Origin: Sphingomonas sp. Root710
Lineage (GTDB): Bacteria > Pseudomonadota > Alphaproteobacteria > Sphingomonadales > Sphingomonadaceae
Assembly (NCBI RefSeq): GCF_001429065.1
Contig: NZ_LMIB01000001.1
Location: 939,933 to 1,003,932 of the forward strand
Direction: 5' to 3'
DNA length: 64,000 nt
Under the pieces are notes generated by a model. The model made no database searches and was not told the origin of the DNA. It saw nothing but the letters and a program-made list of their open reading frames with translations. The number at the start of each line of letters is the position of its first letter. Position 1 is the first letter of the stretch. Position numbers and translations under genes: made by a program. This document shows, piece by piece, positions 43,538 to 52,266 of the stretch.

Positions 43538-44289
43538 GCCCGATGATTGAAGAACTTCGCGACATCATGGCGCGTCTGCGAGATCCGGAGACCGGCTGCC
43601 CCTGGGACGTTCAGCAGGATTTCCGCACTATCGCGCCCTATACGATCGAAGAAGCCTATGAAGTGGCTGACGCGATCGAGCGAGACGACATGGCCGCGCT
43701 GCGCGACGAACTCGGCGACCTCCAGCTTCAGGTCGTCTTCCACGCCCGCATGGCCGAAGAGCTCGGCGCATTCTCACTGAAGGACGTTCTCGACGGGATC
43801 AGCGCCAAGATGATCCGCCGCCACCCGCACGTCTTCGGCGACGGCCCGAGCCCCGGCTGGGAAGAGATCAAGGCCGCCGAACGCGCGGGCAGTGCCGAGG
43901 ACGACAGCGCGCTGGCCGGGGTGGCCTCCGCCCTTCCCGCGTTGCTGCGCGCCGATAAGCTGCAGAAGCGCGCGGCGCGGACCGGCTTCGATTGGCCCGA
44001 CGCGGACGGCGCGTTGGCCAAGGTCGTCGAGGAGATCGACGAGGTCCGCGATGCCGTCTCACCCGAGCATCAGGCCGAGGAGATCGGCGACCTGCTGTTG
44101 GCGGTGGTCAACTGGTCGCGCAAGCTGGGGATCGACCCCGAAGCAGCCCTTCGCGCGGCCAATGCCAAGTTCGAGAAACGCTTTCGCGCGATGGAGGACA
44201 TGGCGGGCGACGCATTTGCCGCACTCTCGCTCGACGAGAAGGAAGCGCTGTGGGTGAAGGCCAAGGCTCTGCAAAAGCCGTCATCCTGA
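43534..44289 (+). CDS. mazG: Nucleoside triphosphate pyrophosphohydrolase MazG
   Basis: MazG hydrolyses (d)NTPs to monophosphates and pyrophosphate, sanitising the nucleotide pool. The 251 residues show two MazG domains: MARLRDPETGCPWDVQQDF with EEAYEVADAIERDD and ELGDLQLQVVFHARMA, then VVEEIDEVRDAVSPEHQAEE with EIGDLLLAVVNWSRKLG. The last codons, Pro-Ser-Ser and the TGA stop, lie inside dispersed repeat copy B, so the repeat now supplies the 3' end. The start overlaps the LysR stop. Confidence 0.95.
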   Translation: MSPMIEELRDIMARLRDPETGCPWDVQQDFRTIAPYTIEEAYEVADAIERDDMAALRDELGDLQLQVVFHARMAEELGAFSLKDVLDGISAKMIRRHPHVFGDGPSPGWEEIKAAERAGSAEDDSALAGVASALPALLRADKLQKRAARTGFDWPDADGALAKVVEEIDEVRDAVSPEHQAEEIGDLLLAVVNWSRKLGIDPEAALRAANAKFEKRFRAMEDMAGDAFAALSLDEKEALWVKAKALQKPSS

Positions 44290-44363
44290 ACTCGTTTCGG
44301 AATACACTCCTCTACACCGAACCCCTGTGGCAGGGCGGATGTCGAAACTGGTTCAGCATGACG
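44279..44363. repeat. Dispersed inverted-repeat element, copy B (overlaps the mazG 3' end)
   Basis: The left arm CGTCATCCTGAACTCGTTTC starts at 44279 and provides the mazG stop codon (TGA 44287-44289). The right arm GTCGAAACTGGTTCAGCATG ends at 44363 with ACG. The arms are inverted and more diverged than in copies A, C and D. It lies between the convergent mazG and LpoA-like genes. Confidence 0.7.
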
Positions 44364-44382
44364 ATTATTTCGGCAGGGAAAC

Positions 44383-45570
44383 TCAATCCTTGCCTTGGAA
44401 GTTGGCGGGTGCGGGCGAGACCGTCTTCACACCCGCCGGGCTGGCCTCGTTCACTTCCAGCGCGCGCTGCGCGACCCCGCTCGCCCCGAAGCGGAAGGCG
44501 CCGTCGACGCCTACGAAGCCGTCCTCGTCGCGCAGCCGATCCGCCGGGAAACGGTCGCCCACCCTCCAGTCGCGCGCGATGCTCACGACCAGCAGCATCG
44601 AGTCGTAGCCGAGGCTCGCGAGCCGGAAGGGCGATTTGCCGAACTGGCGGCGATAGGCCCCGGCCAGCTGGCGATAGCGCGCGTCGGATACGCTGGCGAA
44701 CCATGAGCCGCCGAGCGCCGCTGCGTTCAGCGCCGCCGGCTCCGCCGCCCATAATTCGGTGCCCAATATCCGCGCCTGCGGACTGCTGCTCTTGCGGATC
44801 AGCGGCACCGCGCTGACCGCGAGACGCGCGGTATCGGCGATCAGCACGCCTTCATAGCCCTGGTTGCGGCCCAGTTCGGCGACCGACTTCTCGATCGCCT
44901 TGGCGTTGCGCGTATAGCTCTTCATCGCGACCAGCGTGCCGCCCGCGCCCTCGACGGAGCGGATCATCGCGGTCGATGCGTTGCGGCCATAGACCCCCGC
45001 CGGTACCAGCGCGGCGAAGCGGTGGATACCTTTTCCGCGCGCATAGCGCACCACGCGATCGATCGACTGGGCGGGCGAAAAGCCCATCACGAACACCCCG
45101 TCACCGGCGACGGCGGCGTCGTTGGAAAAGGAAATGACCGGCACCCCCGCCTTGCGCGCGGCGGGCGCGACCGCGGCAGCATCCTCAGACAGCAGCGGAC
45201 CGAGGAACAGGCGGTTGCCGTCGGCCAGCGCGCGCGCGGCTGCGCCGGCGGCACCCGCGCCGGTGTCATAGGTGGTCATCCGCACCGATTTGTTGCCGGT
45301 ATCGATCAAGGCCATCGTCGCGGCATTGGCGATCGACTGGCCGACCGCGCCGTTCGATCCGCTCAGCGGCACCAGCAGCGCGACGCGGTGGCGCGCCTGA
45401 TCCCTGGGCAGGCCATCATCGGCCGGAGCTTCGACCGGCGGTGGTGGGGCCACGGGGCCGGGCTTTCCCTTCGGCACCATCTGGCAGCTCGCCAGCAGCA
45501 CCGACAGGCCAAGCGCCGCCCATTTCCCAAATGCATATCGCGGTTGCCTGTACGCGGGGGCCTCTGCCAT
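44383..45570 (-). CDS. LpoA-like penicillin-binding-protein activator lipoprotein
   Basis: This 395-residue outer-membrane-type lipoprotein has lipobox VLLASC, then a Pro-rich linker (GPVAPPPPVEAPAD). A type-1 periplasmic-binding fold follows (HRVALLVPLSGSNGAVGQSI, LFLGPLLSEDAAAVAPAARK, PVISFSNDAAVAG), as in the C-terminal domain of LpoA. LpoA activates PBP1A in peptidoglycan synthesis; here the N-terminal TPR domain of the enterobacterial form is missing. Divergent rsmI starts only 12 bases away. This matches the E. coli yraL/yraM neighbourhood and supports the assignment. Confidence 0.8.
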   Translation of the reverse strand: MAEAPAYRQPRYAFGKWAALGLSVLLASCQMVPKGKPGPVAPPPPVEAPADDGLPRDQARHRVALLVPLSGSNGAVGQSIANAATMALIDTGNKSVRMTTYDTGAGAAGAAARALADGNRLFLGPLLSEDAAAVAPAARKAGVPVISFSNDAAVAGDGVFVMGFSPAQSIDRVVRYARGKGIHRFAALVPAGVYGRNASTAMIRSVEGAGGTLVAMKSYTRNAKAIEKSVAELGRNQGYEGVLIADTARLAVSAVPLIRKSSSPQARILGTELWAAEPAALNAAALGGSWFASVSDARYRQLAGAYRRQFGKSPFRLASLGYDSMLLVVSIARDWRVGDRFPADRLRDEDGFVGVDGAFRFGASGVAQRALEVNEASPAGVKTVSPAPANFQGKD

Positions 45571-45582
45571 CTATTCTGCCTT

Positions 45583-46464
45583 ATGAATCAAATTGCCGAA
45601 CCAGACGTCGCCGATGCCCTGCCGCCGGAAACGCCGCTTCCCCCGGGCCTGTATATCGTCGCTACGCCAATCGGCAACTTGGGCGATCTTTCGCCGCGCG
45701 CCGCGTCGGTTCTGGCGCGGGCTGAACTGATCGCGGTCGAGGACAGCCGCGTGACCGCCAAGCTGCTCCAGCGCATTGGGACCAAGCGGCCGATGACCCC
45801 CTATCATGATCACAACGCGGATAAGGTGCGCCCCGGCCTGATCGCCCGGATGGCAGCCGCACCGGTCGCGCTCGTCTCCGATGCGGGCACGCCGTTGATC
45901 TCCGATCCGGGCTACAAGCTCGTCCGGGACGCACGCGCGGCCGGAATCGCGGTCACCACCATTCCCGGCCCCTGCGCGGCAGTGGCCGCGCTGACGCTCG
46001 CGGGCCTCCCGACCGACCGCTTTTTCTTTCTCGGCTTCCTGCCCGCAAAGGAAAAGGCGCGACAGGAGGCTATCGCCGAAGTCGCCGCCGTCCGCGCCAC
46101 GCTGATCCTCTATGAGTCGGGCCCTCGCCTCGGCGCGACGCTGAAGGCCTTGTCCGACGGACTGGGCCAACGCGACGCCGCCGTGGTGCGGGAGATCAGC
46201 AAGACCTTCGAGGAAGCCGTGACGGCTCCCCTTGCAGACCTTGCCGCGCGCTATGCCGAAGCCGGGCCGAAGGGTGAAATCGTCGTCATCGTCGGCCCGC
46301 CCGGCCCCGCCCCTGCCGCGACCGAAGCGGATGCGGACGCCCTGCTCCGCGCTGCGCTAACCCATCTACCGGTCGCCAGGGCGGCGGGCGAGGTCGCCAA
46401 GGCCACCGGTCTCAACCGCCGCGACCTCTACACACGGGCGATGGCGATCAAGGACGGCGATTGA
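45583..46464 (+). CDS. rsmI: 16S rRNA (cytidine-2'-O)-methyltransferase RsmI
   Basis: RsmI 2'-O-methylates C1402 of 16S rRNA in the decoding centre. The 293 residues have the SAM-binding loop YIVATPIGNLGDLSPRA, EDSRVTAKLL, PMTPYHDHN, VSDAGTPLISDPGYKL and the second loop PGPCAAVAALTLAGLP. The start is ATG 45583, 12 bases from the divergent LpoA-like start. The stop overlaps the yraN start (TTGA). Confidence 0.96.
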   Translation: MNQIAEPDVADALPPETPLPPGLYIVATPIGNLGDLSPRAASVLARAELIAVEDSRVTAKLLQRIGTKRPMTPYHDHNADKVRPGLIARMAAAPVALVSDAGTPLISDPGYKLVRDARAAGIAVTTIPGPCAAVAALTLAGLPTDRFFFLGFLPAKEKARQEAIAEVAAVRATLILYESGPRLGATLKALSDGLGQRDAAVVREISKTFEEAVTAPLADLAARYAEAGPKGEIVVIVGPPGPAPAATEADADALLRAALTHLPVARAAGEVAKATGLNRRDLYTRAMAIKDGD

Positions 46465-46811
46465 ACCGGCAGGCCGCCGAACGCCAGGGTCGCCACGGCG
46501 AGCGTCTCGCCGCCTGGTGGCTGCGCCTGCAGGGCTGGCGGATCGTCGGCGAGCGGGTCCGCACGAAACGCGGTGAGATCGACCTGATCGCCCGGCGCGG
46601 GAAGGTGCTCGCCTTTGTGGAGGTCAAGACGCGCGGCAATGCCGCGGCACTGGCGCTCGCGATAGACGAGTATCGGCTGCGCCGCGTCGCGGCCGCCGCA
46701 GAGGGACTGATCGCCCGCTATGGCGCGGGGGTCGACGAGATACGGATCGACGTGATGCTGGTGCGGCCGTGGCGGATGCCGGTGCATCTGAAGAATGTCT
46801 GGCATGGGTGA
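46461..46811 (+). CDS. yraN: UPF0102-family endonuclease-like protein (YraN)
   Basis: This 116-residue protein has a restriction-endonuclease-like fold with the catalytic pattern TKRGEIDLIARRGKVLAFVE, then VKTR. The family has Asp and Glu-x-Lys in the right places for a metal nuclease, but its cellular role is unclear. The TTG start overlaps the rsmI TGA stop (TTGA), and AAGGA lies 6-7 bases upstream. The rsmI-yraN pairing is conserved in proteobacteria. Confidence 0.9.
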   Translation: MNRQAAERQGRHGERLAAWWLRLQGWRIVGERVRTKRGEIDLIARRGKVLAFVEVKTRGNAAALALAIDEYRLRRVAAAAEGLIARYGAGVDEIRIDVMLVRPWRMPVHLKNVWHG

Positions 46812-46836
46812 CGCCCGGCTGCCAACTTCGCTCTTT

Positions 46837-46922
46837 CGTCATCCCGGACTTGATCCGGGATCCAGCTTCTTTCTCCAATCTTGGCAAGAAAAGCGGGATC
46901 CCGGATCAAGTCCGGGATGACG
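46837..46922. repeat. Dispersed inverted-repeat element, copy C (near-perfect arms)
   Basis: The left arm CGTCATCCCGGACTTGATCC (46837 on) and the right arm GGATCAAGTCCGGGATGACG (ending 46922) are inverted copies across at least 26 bases. About 31 bases lie between them. Arms end in GGGATCC/GGATCCCG. The near-perfect dyad suggests a recent copy or selection for the hairpin. It lies between yraN and gshB. Confidence 0.8.
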
Positions 46923-46996
46923 ATCGTGGGATGCTAGTCATTGCGCCCTCCCCTCCCAACTCCTAGTTAAGCCGCCGAAACCACCGGAGTCCGTCT

Positions 46997-47944
46997 ATGT
47001 CGCTGAATGTCGCCGTCCAGATGGACCCGCTGGAGACGATCAACATCGCGGGCGATTCGACCTTCGCGGTCATGCTGAGCGCAATCGCACGCGGGCATAA
47101 GCTCTGGCATTATCAGGCGGGCGATCTCTGCTATCGCGACGGGCGCGTGTCCGCCCCAGCGCGGCCGATCAAGCGGCTGCAGCGGGTGAAAGGCGACCAT
47201 TTCGAATATGGCGAGCCGGTGATCCTCGACCTGATCGACGATGTCGACGTCGTGCTGATGCGACAGGATCCCCCCTTCGACCTCGCCTATATCACCGCGA
47301 CGCATCTGCTTGAGCGCATCCAGCCCCATACATTGGTGGTCAACGACCCCGCCTCGGTGCGCAACGCGCCCGAGAAGCTGTTTGTTCTCGATTATGCGCG
47401 CTTCATGCCGCCGACGATGATCACCCGCCGGCTCGAGGACGCCCGCGCCTTCCACGCCGAACATGGCGAGGTGGTGGTCAAACCGCTTTACGGCAATGCC
47501 GGATCGGCGGTGTTCCATGTCGGCCGCAACGACGCCAACCTCGCCGCGCTGACCGAGTTGTTCGGCCAGGTGTGGCGCGAACCTTTCATGGTTCAGGCCT
47601 TTCTTCCCGACGTGTCGAAGGGCGACAAGCGGATCGTCCTGATCGACGGCAAGGTGACTGGCGCGATCAACCGACTGCCCAAAGCGGGCGAGATCCGGTC
47701 GAACCTCGCCGCCGGGGGCCGCGCCGATGCCACCGACCTGTCGGCGCGCGAGATCGAGATTTGCGAGGCGCTCGGCCCCGATCTCGCCGCGCGCGGGCTG
47801 CTGTTCGTCGGGATCGACGTGATTGCCGGGCATCTGACCGAAATCAACGTCACTTCGCCGACCGGCATCGTCGCGATCGACGGATTTAACGGTACCGACA
47901 CGCCCGCGCTGATATGGGACGCCATCGAATCGAAGGTCCGCTGA
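46997..47944 (+). CDS. gshB: Glutathione synthetase
   Basis: GshB joins gamma-glutamylcysteine and glycine with ATP to make glutathione. The 315-residue ATP-grasp enzyme starts VAVQMDPLETINIAGDSTFA, as GshB proteins do. ATP-binding segments VVVKPLYGNAGSAVFHV and PFMVQAFLPDVSKGDKRIVL are present, and it ends with FVGIDVIAGHLTEINVTSPT. The loop KPLYGNAG differs from the E. coli KPLDGMGG but is the alphaproteobacterial pattern as I recall it. GGAG precedes the ATG. Confidence 0.95.
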   Translation: MSLNVAVQMDPLETINIAGDSTFAVMLSAIARGHKLWHYQAGDLCYRDGRVSAPARPIKRLQRVKGDHFEYGEPVILDLIDDVDVVLMRQDPPFDLAYITATHLLERIQPHTLVVNDPASVRNAPEKLFVLDYARFMPPTMITRRLEDARAFHAEHGEVVVKPLYGNAGSAVFHVGRNDANLAALTELFGQVWREPFMVQAFLPDVSKGDKRIVLIDGKVTGAINRLPKAGEIRSNLAAGGRADATDLSAREIEICEALGPDLAARGLLFVGIDVIAGHLTEINVTSPTGIVAIDGFNGTDTPALIWDAIESKVR

Positions 47945-47973
47945 TCGGGCCGTACGGGTAAGCGGAGCGTTTG

Positions 47974-48573
47974 ATGACCGATTGGGTGCAGCAGATGATC
48001 GCCGATGGCGGTTATCTCGGGGTCTTCCTGCTGATGTTCGGCGAGACGATCTTCCCGCCGATCCCGTCCGAAGTGATCATGTCGATGGCGGGGCTGCAGG
48101 CCGCCAAGGGCACGATGGCGCTGATCCCCGCGATCCTGTTCGGCAGCGCGGGCGCGATGCTCGGCAATATCGTCTGGTATCTCGCCGCGCGCTGGCTGGG
48201 CCTCGCCCGGCTCAAGCCGCTGGTCGACCGCTTCGGTCGCTGGTTGACGATGGACTGGGCGGAGGTCGATCGCGGCGAGCGCTGGTTCATGCGGCACGGC
48301 TATCTGTTCGTCTGCGTCGGACGCATGTTGCCCACGGTCCGGTCGCTGATCTCGATCCCCGCCGGGCTGATGCGGATGCGCTTCCTGCCCTTCGTGATCT
48401 GGTCGTCGATCGGCACGATCGGCTGGTCGGCCATGCTGGCGATCGGCGGCTGGGTCCTCGGCACCCGCTTCGCCGAAATGGAAGCCTGGCTCGGCGTCGG
48501 CTCCACCCTGCTGCTGCTCGCGATGGGCGGCTGGTATCTGTGGCGGGTGTTTACCTGGAAGCCGAGCCGATAG
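47974..48573 (+). CDS. DedA-family membrane protein
   Basis: This 199-residue inner-membrane protein of the DedA (SNARE-associated, undecaprenyl/phospholipid flippase-like) family has about four to five spans. Motifs are MFGETIFPPIPSEVIMSMAG, GSAGAMLGNIVWYLAAR and GRMLPTVRSLISIPAGLMRM. Members are proposed to recycle polyprenyl phosphate across the membrane. The ATG at 47974 has GGAG 6 bases upstream; TTG at 47971 is less likely. The stop lies 6 bases from the convergent TonB receptor stop. Confidence 0.9.
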   Translation: MTDWVQQMIADGGYLGVFLLMFGETIFPPIPSEVIMSMAGLQAAKGTMALIPAILFGSAGAMLGNIVWYLAARWLGLARLKPLVDRFGRWLTMDWAEVDRGERWFMRHGYLFVCVGRMLPTVRSLISIPAGLMRMRFLPFVIWSSIGTIGWSAMLAIGGWVLGTRFAEMEAWLGVGSTLLLLAMGGWYLWRVFTWKPSR

Positions 48574-48579
48574 GCGTTC

Positions 48580-51057
48580 CTAGAAACTCAACCGTGCCGA
48601 TGCCGACAGCGTCCGCCCGTTGATCGAACGCGCGCGGACGATGCCGTTGGCGGGGATCGTTCCCTCTTCCGCTTCGGTAAAGCCCTTCACGTCGAACAGG
48701 TTGTTGGCGCTGATCGACAGGATGAGGTCGGCGATCGGCTGGACTGCGACGAAAGCGTTGACCTGGGTGTAGCCCGGCAGTTTCAGGCCGCCATTGTCCT
48801 GTGCATAGCTGCTGCCCGTGCCGATCAGATTGGCGCCGATAGTGAAGAAGGCGTGCTGATATTGCGGTGTCACCGCATAGACCAGCTTCGCCTGGCGGCG
48901 GGGCCGATTGCCTTCATTGGCTGGCGTGATGCGGTCCTTGGTGATCTTCGCCCGGGTCCATGTGCCCGCACCGGTGATGCTGAAGCCGCCGATCTGGTAG
49001 CTGCCTTCGAGTTCGAGGCCATAAGCGCGGTAGCGACGGTCGAGGAAGCGCTGGCTCGTCGCCTCGAAATTCTGCTCGGATGCGAGCGCATGGAACAGGG
49101 TTACGAAAAGGGTCACATAGCGTTCGCGATATTTGAGCCCCGCTTCGGCCTGACGGACGAAATCTACCGCCGCGCTGCGATCGGACAGGCCGCCGTCGCT
49201 GGTGCGCAGCGCCGGGCCAAACAATATCCGGTCGGCATTGGCCCGCCCGCCCCGGCTATAGCGCACGAACGCCGACACCGGCGGCGCGAACCGATAGTTC
49301 ACGCCCGCCGAGTAGGAGAGATAGTCATAGCCATAGCGGACCGGCGCGCTGATCGCAGGGGTCGCGGTGGTGCGGGTTTCGGGAGCGGAGATCACGCCGT
49401 CGCCATCGACGTCGACCGACGATATGGCTGATCCGGTCAGGCCCAATTCGCTGCCGGCGACATGTCCGCGCACCCGGCCCTTGTCCCAGCGCACACTGCC
49501 CGCGAAGGTCCAGCCATCGACGGCGTAGCTGAGCGCCCCGAAGGGCGCGGCGATGCTGTAAGTGACGTCATAATGGCGGCGGCAGCAATTGCCGAAGAAG
49601 CTCGCGCCATAGCCATAGACGCCCTGATCGGTCTGCAGCACGCCCGCGGCGTCACGGATGTCGATCAGCGCCGCCCGGCCGTCGCCACGTATTTCGGACA
49701 CGACACTGGTCCACAGCCAGTCGGTGTCGATGCTCTGCCGGGTCAGAAACAGACCGGCGGTCAGGCTTAGCTTGCCGTCGCCCAGCTGAATATCGCGGAT
49801 CGCGCGCAGATCATTGGTGATATTGTCGAGCTTGTTGAGCTTGGTGTCGAAGATCACCGCCTCAGCCAGCAGGCCATTGCCGTTGAGCGTACCCGGTGTG
49901 GCGATCATGCCGCCCGCATCAGGCCCGGTCGCATAGCTCAGCGTCGCACCCGGCCCTCCCAGCGCGGCGGCGATCGTCGCCGCGTCGCCGACCACCGCGG
50001 GGAACGGCGCAATGAACCGCCCCGATATGTCCGCGTAGCGGAAGCGCTCGTTGATCGTCCAGCCATCGCCCGGCTCGATCCGCGCCTCCAGACCGATCTG
50101 CTTGACCACTGGATGCATGCCGGTGGCGAGATCGTTGGTCTCGGGCTGATTGCGGGGGCCCGGCGTCAGGTGGTTGCGCAGATAGCGCGAGTTCAGCGTG
50201 GCGTCGTTTGCAGAGAAATTGGGAATGCTGCGATAGGTCGGATCGCCATTGCTCCCCGTCACCCGCACCGGGGTCGGCAGGTAGGATGGCGTCTTATCAT
50301 TCAGATATTTAACGTATATTCTTACGAAACCACTGGAGAATTTCCGGGTAAGATTAGCCTTGATCTGCCCGCCGCGATTGGCGTCGTAACCGGTCTTCCG
50401 GGGGCCCTCGCCGCGCCGATAGAAGCCGCCGGCATGCCAGGTCCAATCCTCGCCGATCCGGCCGCCATAATCTGCGTCGACCCGATATTCCTCATAATCA
50501 AGACCACCGCTGACCTGGACGACACCGCCGGTCCGATCACCGGTCTTGGAGATCAGATTGATGACGCCGCCCGGGCTGTTCGACGCGAAGCTCGAGGTCG
50601 TTCCGCCGCGCACCGCCTCGATCCGCTGTACGTTCAGGTCGGCGCGCAGGAAGATATCGGCGTTCGCGAAGGTGATGTCGCCGAACTGGAGGATCGGCAG
50701 GCCGTCTTCCTGAAGCTGGAGATATTTGGACCCGCCCGAGGCAAGCGGCAGGCCACGCACCGAAATATTGGCGTTACCCTCGCCACCAGAGCTTTCCGCA
50801 CGGATGCCCGGAATGTTGCGGAAAATTTCGCCCGCCGATCGCGGCGAGGCGATCTGGATCTGGCCGGGACTCAAGGTGGAGACCGAAAGACTACTGTCGA
50901 GGCGGTTCTGGCTGCGGGGTACGGCGGTGACGATGATCACCTGATCGTCGGTGATCTGGCGCGGCTCGGTCTGCGGAGCCCCGGGCGTCTGCGCCGAGAG
51001 CGGCGCGGCCGCCGTTGACAACAGAATCGCTCCTGTCCGCAAAATCGCTCTCGCCAT
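48580..51057 (-). CDS. TonB-dependent outer-membrane receptor
   Basis: This 825-residue receptor has a signal peptide (LRTGAILLSTAAAPLSAQ), a TonB-box-like stretch near QVIIVTAVPRSQ, and a plug domain (RSAGEIFRNIPGIRAESS, ISVRGLPLASGGSKYLQL, IEAVRGGTTSSFASNSPGGV). The C-terminal beta-barrel ends with the typical aromatic signature (ASARLSF). AAGGGGAT precedes the ATG. It lies just downstream of a LacI regulator in the same direction. This pairing is common in sphingomonads for sugar or aglycone uptake, but no sugar-utilisation gene is present, so the substrate is unknown. Confidence 0.92.
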   Translation of the reverse strand: MARAILRTGAILLSTAAAPLSAQTPGAPQTEPRQITDDQVIIVTAVPRSQNRLDSSLSVSTLSPGQIQIASPRSAGEIFRNIPGIRAESSGGEGNANISVRGLPLASGGSKYLQLQEDGLPILQFGDITFANADIFLRADLNVQRIEAVRGGTTSSFASNSPGGVINLISKTGDRTGGVVQVSGGLDYEEYRVDADYGGRIGEDWTWHAGGFYRRGEGPRKTGYDANRGGQIKANLTRKFSSGFVRIYVKYLNDKTPSYLPTPVRVTGSNGDPTYRSIPNFSANDATLNSRYLRNHLTPGPRNQPETNDLATGMHPVVKQIGLEARIEPGDGWTINERFRYADISGRFIAPFPAVVGDAATIAAALGGPGATLSYATGPDAGGMIATPGTLNGNGLLAEAVIFDTKLNKLDNITNDLRAIRDIQLGDGKLSLTAGLFLTRQSIDTDWLWTSVVSEIRGDGRAALIDIRDAAGVLQTDQGVYGYGASFFGNCCRRHYDVTYSIAAPFGALSYAVDGWTFAGSVRWDKGRVRGHVAGSELGLTGSAISSVDVDGDGVISAPETRTTATPAISAPVRYGYDYLSYSAGVNYRFAPPVSAFVRYSRGGRANADRILFGPALRTSDGGLSDRSAAVDFVRQAEAGLKYRERYVTLFVTLFHALASEQNFEATSQRFLDRRYRAYGLELEGSYQIGGFSITGAGTWTRAKITKDRITPANEGNRPRRQAKLVYAVTPQYQHAFFTIGANLIGTGSSYAQDNGGLKLPGYTQVNAFVAVQPIADLILSISANNLFDVKGFTEAEEGTIPANGIVRARSINGRTLSASARLSF

Positions 51058-51106
51058 CCTTATCCCCTTCAAACGGCACGACGCATGCGCCCCTGACATG
51101 GATTAG

Positions 51107-51119
51107 TTTGCAGTGCGAA
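51107..51119. promoter_or_regulatory. Imperfect dyad upstream of the TonB receptor gene, candidate LacI operator
   Basis: TTTGCAGTGCGAA (51107-51119) is a 13-bp dyad with one mismatch per arm, about 50 bases upstream of the receptor start. It is a plausible operator for the adjacent LacI regulator, but LacI operators usually have a central CG, which this lacks. Confidence 0.3.
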
Positions 51120-51194
51120 GATAAATCGATCGCAATCCATTCGTACGCGGCGACGCGATCCTTTTTGATGGTCAAGTTGCGAGAAAGCCTCGTT

Positions 51195-52211
51195 TTACGG
51201 CGCGGAGGCGCGGACGATCAGCTCGGGCGCCATGATCACCGGCGGGCACAGCTCCCCACTCAGACGGCGGAACAGGCTTTCGACGAGATGCCCGGCACCC
51301 TGCCGGAGATCCTGCCGGACAGTGGTCAGCGCGGGCGCGGTCTGCGCGGCGAGCGGGATATCGTCATAGCCGACCACGGCGACGTCGCCGGGCACGCTCA
51401 GGCCGTGATCCGCGAGCGCGCGGATCGCCGCGATGGCGATGACGTCGGACGCCGCGACGATACCGTCGGGTGCAGGATTGCCGGCGAGATAATCGGCGAT
51501 GGTTGCGTAGGCGCCCTCAGGCGTGAGCGGGGCAGCCGTGACGCCCGCCGGGCCGATGCCCGTTTCCTGATGCGCCGTCAGAAAGCCATCATAACGCGCG
51601 CTGATTTCGGGTACGTCGGCATGACCGGCAAAGAGAATGCGCCGACGCCCGCCATTGATCAGGTGCCTGGTGGCCATCGCGCCGCCGGCGATATTATCGG
51701 TGCCAACCGAGCAATAGCCCTGCCCGTCGCTATGCTGCCCCCACACCACCATCGACTGATAGCCGGACGCCACCCGGCGAAGCGCGGCCTCCTGGTTCGA
51801 CTGACCGATGATGATCACGCCGTCGACCCGGCCCGAGTTGACCAGCGCTTCGAGCCAATCCTGGTCGGCAGGGATCACCCGGGTGAGCATCAGGTCATAG
51901 CCTCGCCCGGTGACGCCATCCGCGATCTGCCCCAGCATCGTGATGAAGAATGGATCGGAGACAAGCTGGCCGACCTCATGGCCGAGCGGAAAGATGATGC
52001 CGATCGCGTTGGTCCGCTTGAGGCGCAGGTTGCGCGCCATCTGGTTGAGCTGGAAACCATGTTCGCGAGCCAGCTCGTTGATCCGGATGCGCGTATCGGC
52101 GCTGATCATCTTGCTGCCCGCGAGCGCGCGGGACACGGTCGAGGCGGAAACGCCCGCGAGGCGGGCGATATCCGAAATGCTGCTGATCGAGCCTTTATCC
52201 CTGTCGGGCAT
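51195..52211 (-). CDS. LacI-family transcriptional regulator
   Basis: This 338-residue regulator has an N-terminal LacI HTH (SSISDIARLAGVSASTVSRA, ALAGSKMISADTRIRINELA) and a periplasmic-binding-like effector domain (AIGIIFPLGHEVGQLVSDPF, VDGVIIIGQSNQEAALRRVA, GIVAASDVIAIAAIRALADH, VVGYDDIPLA). The sugar effector is unknown. It lies immediately upstream of the TonB receptor in the same orientation, which suggests that it controls that gene. Confidence 0.92.
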   Translation of the reverse strand: MPDRDKGSISSISDIARLAGVSASTVSRALAGSKMISADTRIRINELAREHGFQLNQMARNLRLKRTNAIGIIFPLGHEVGQLVSDPFFITMLGQIADGVTGRGYDLMLTRVIPADQDWLEALVNSGRVDGVIIIGQSNQEAALRRVASGYQSMVVWGQHSDGQGYCSVGTDNIAGGAMATRHLINGGRRRILFAGHADVPEISARYDGFLTAHQETGIGPAGVTAAPLTPEGAYATIADYLAGNPAPDGIVAASDVIAIAAIRALADHGLSVPGDVAVVGYDDIPLAAQTAPALTTVRQDLRQGAGHLVESLFRRLSGELCPPVIMAPELIVRASAP

Positions 52212-52266
52212 GGCGCATGCTTCCCTGTTGCCGGCCTGCGCCGGCGCCTGCCCCGCTTCCGGTCAT

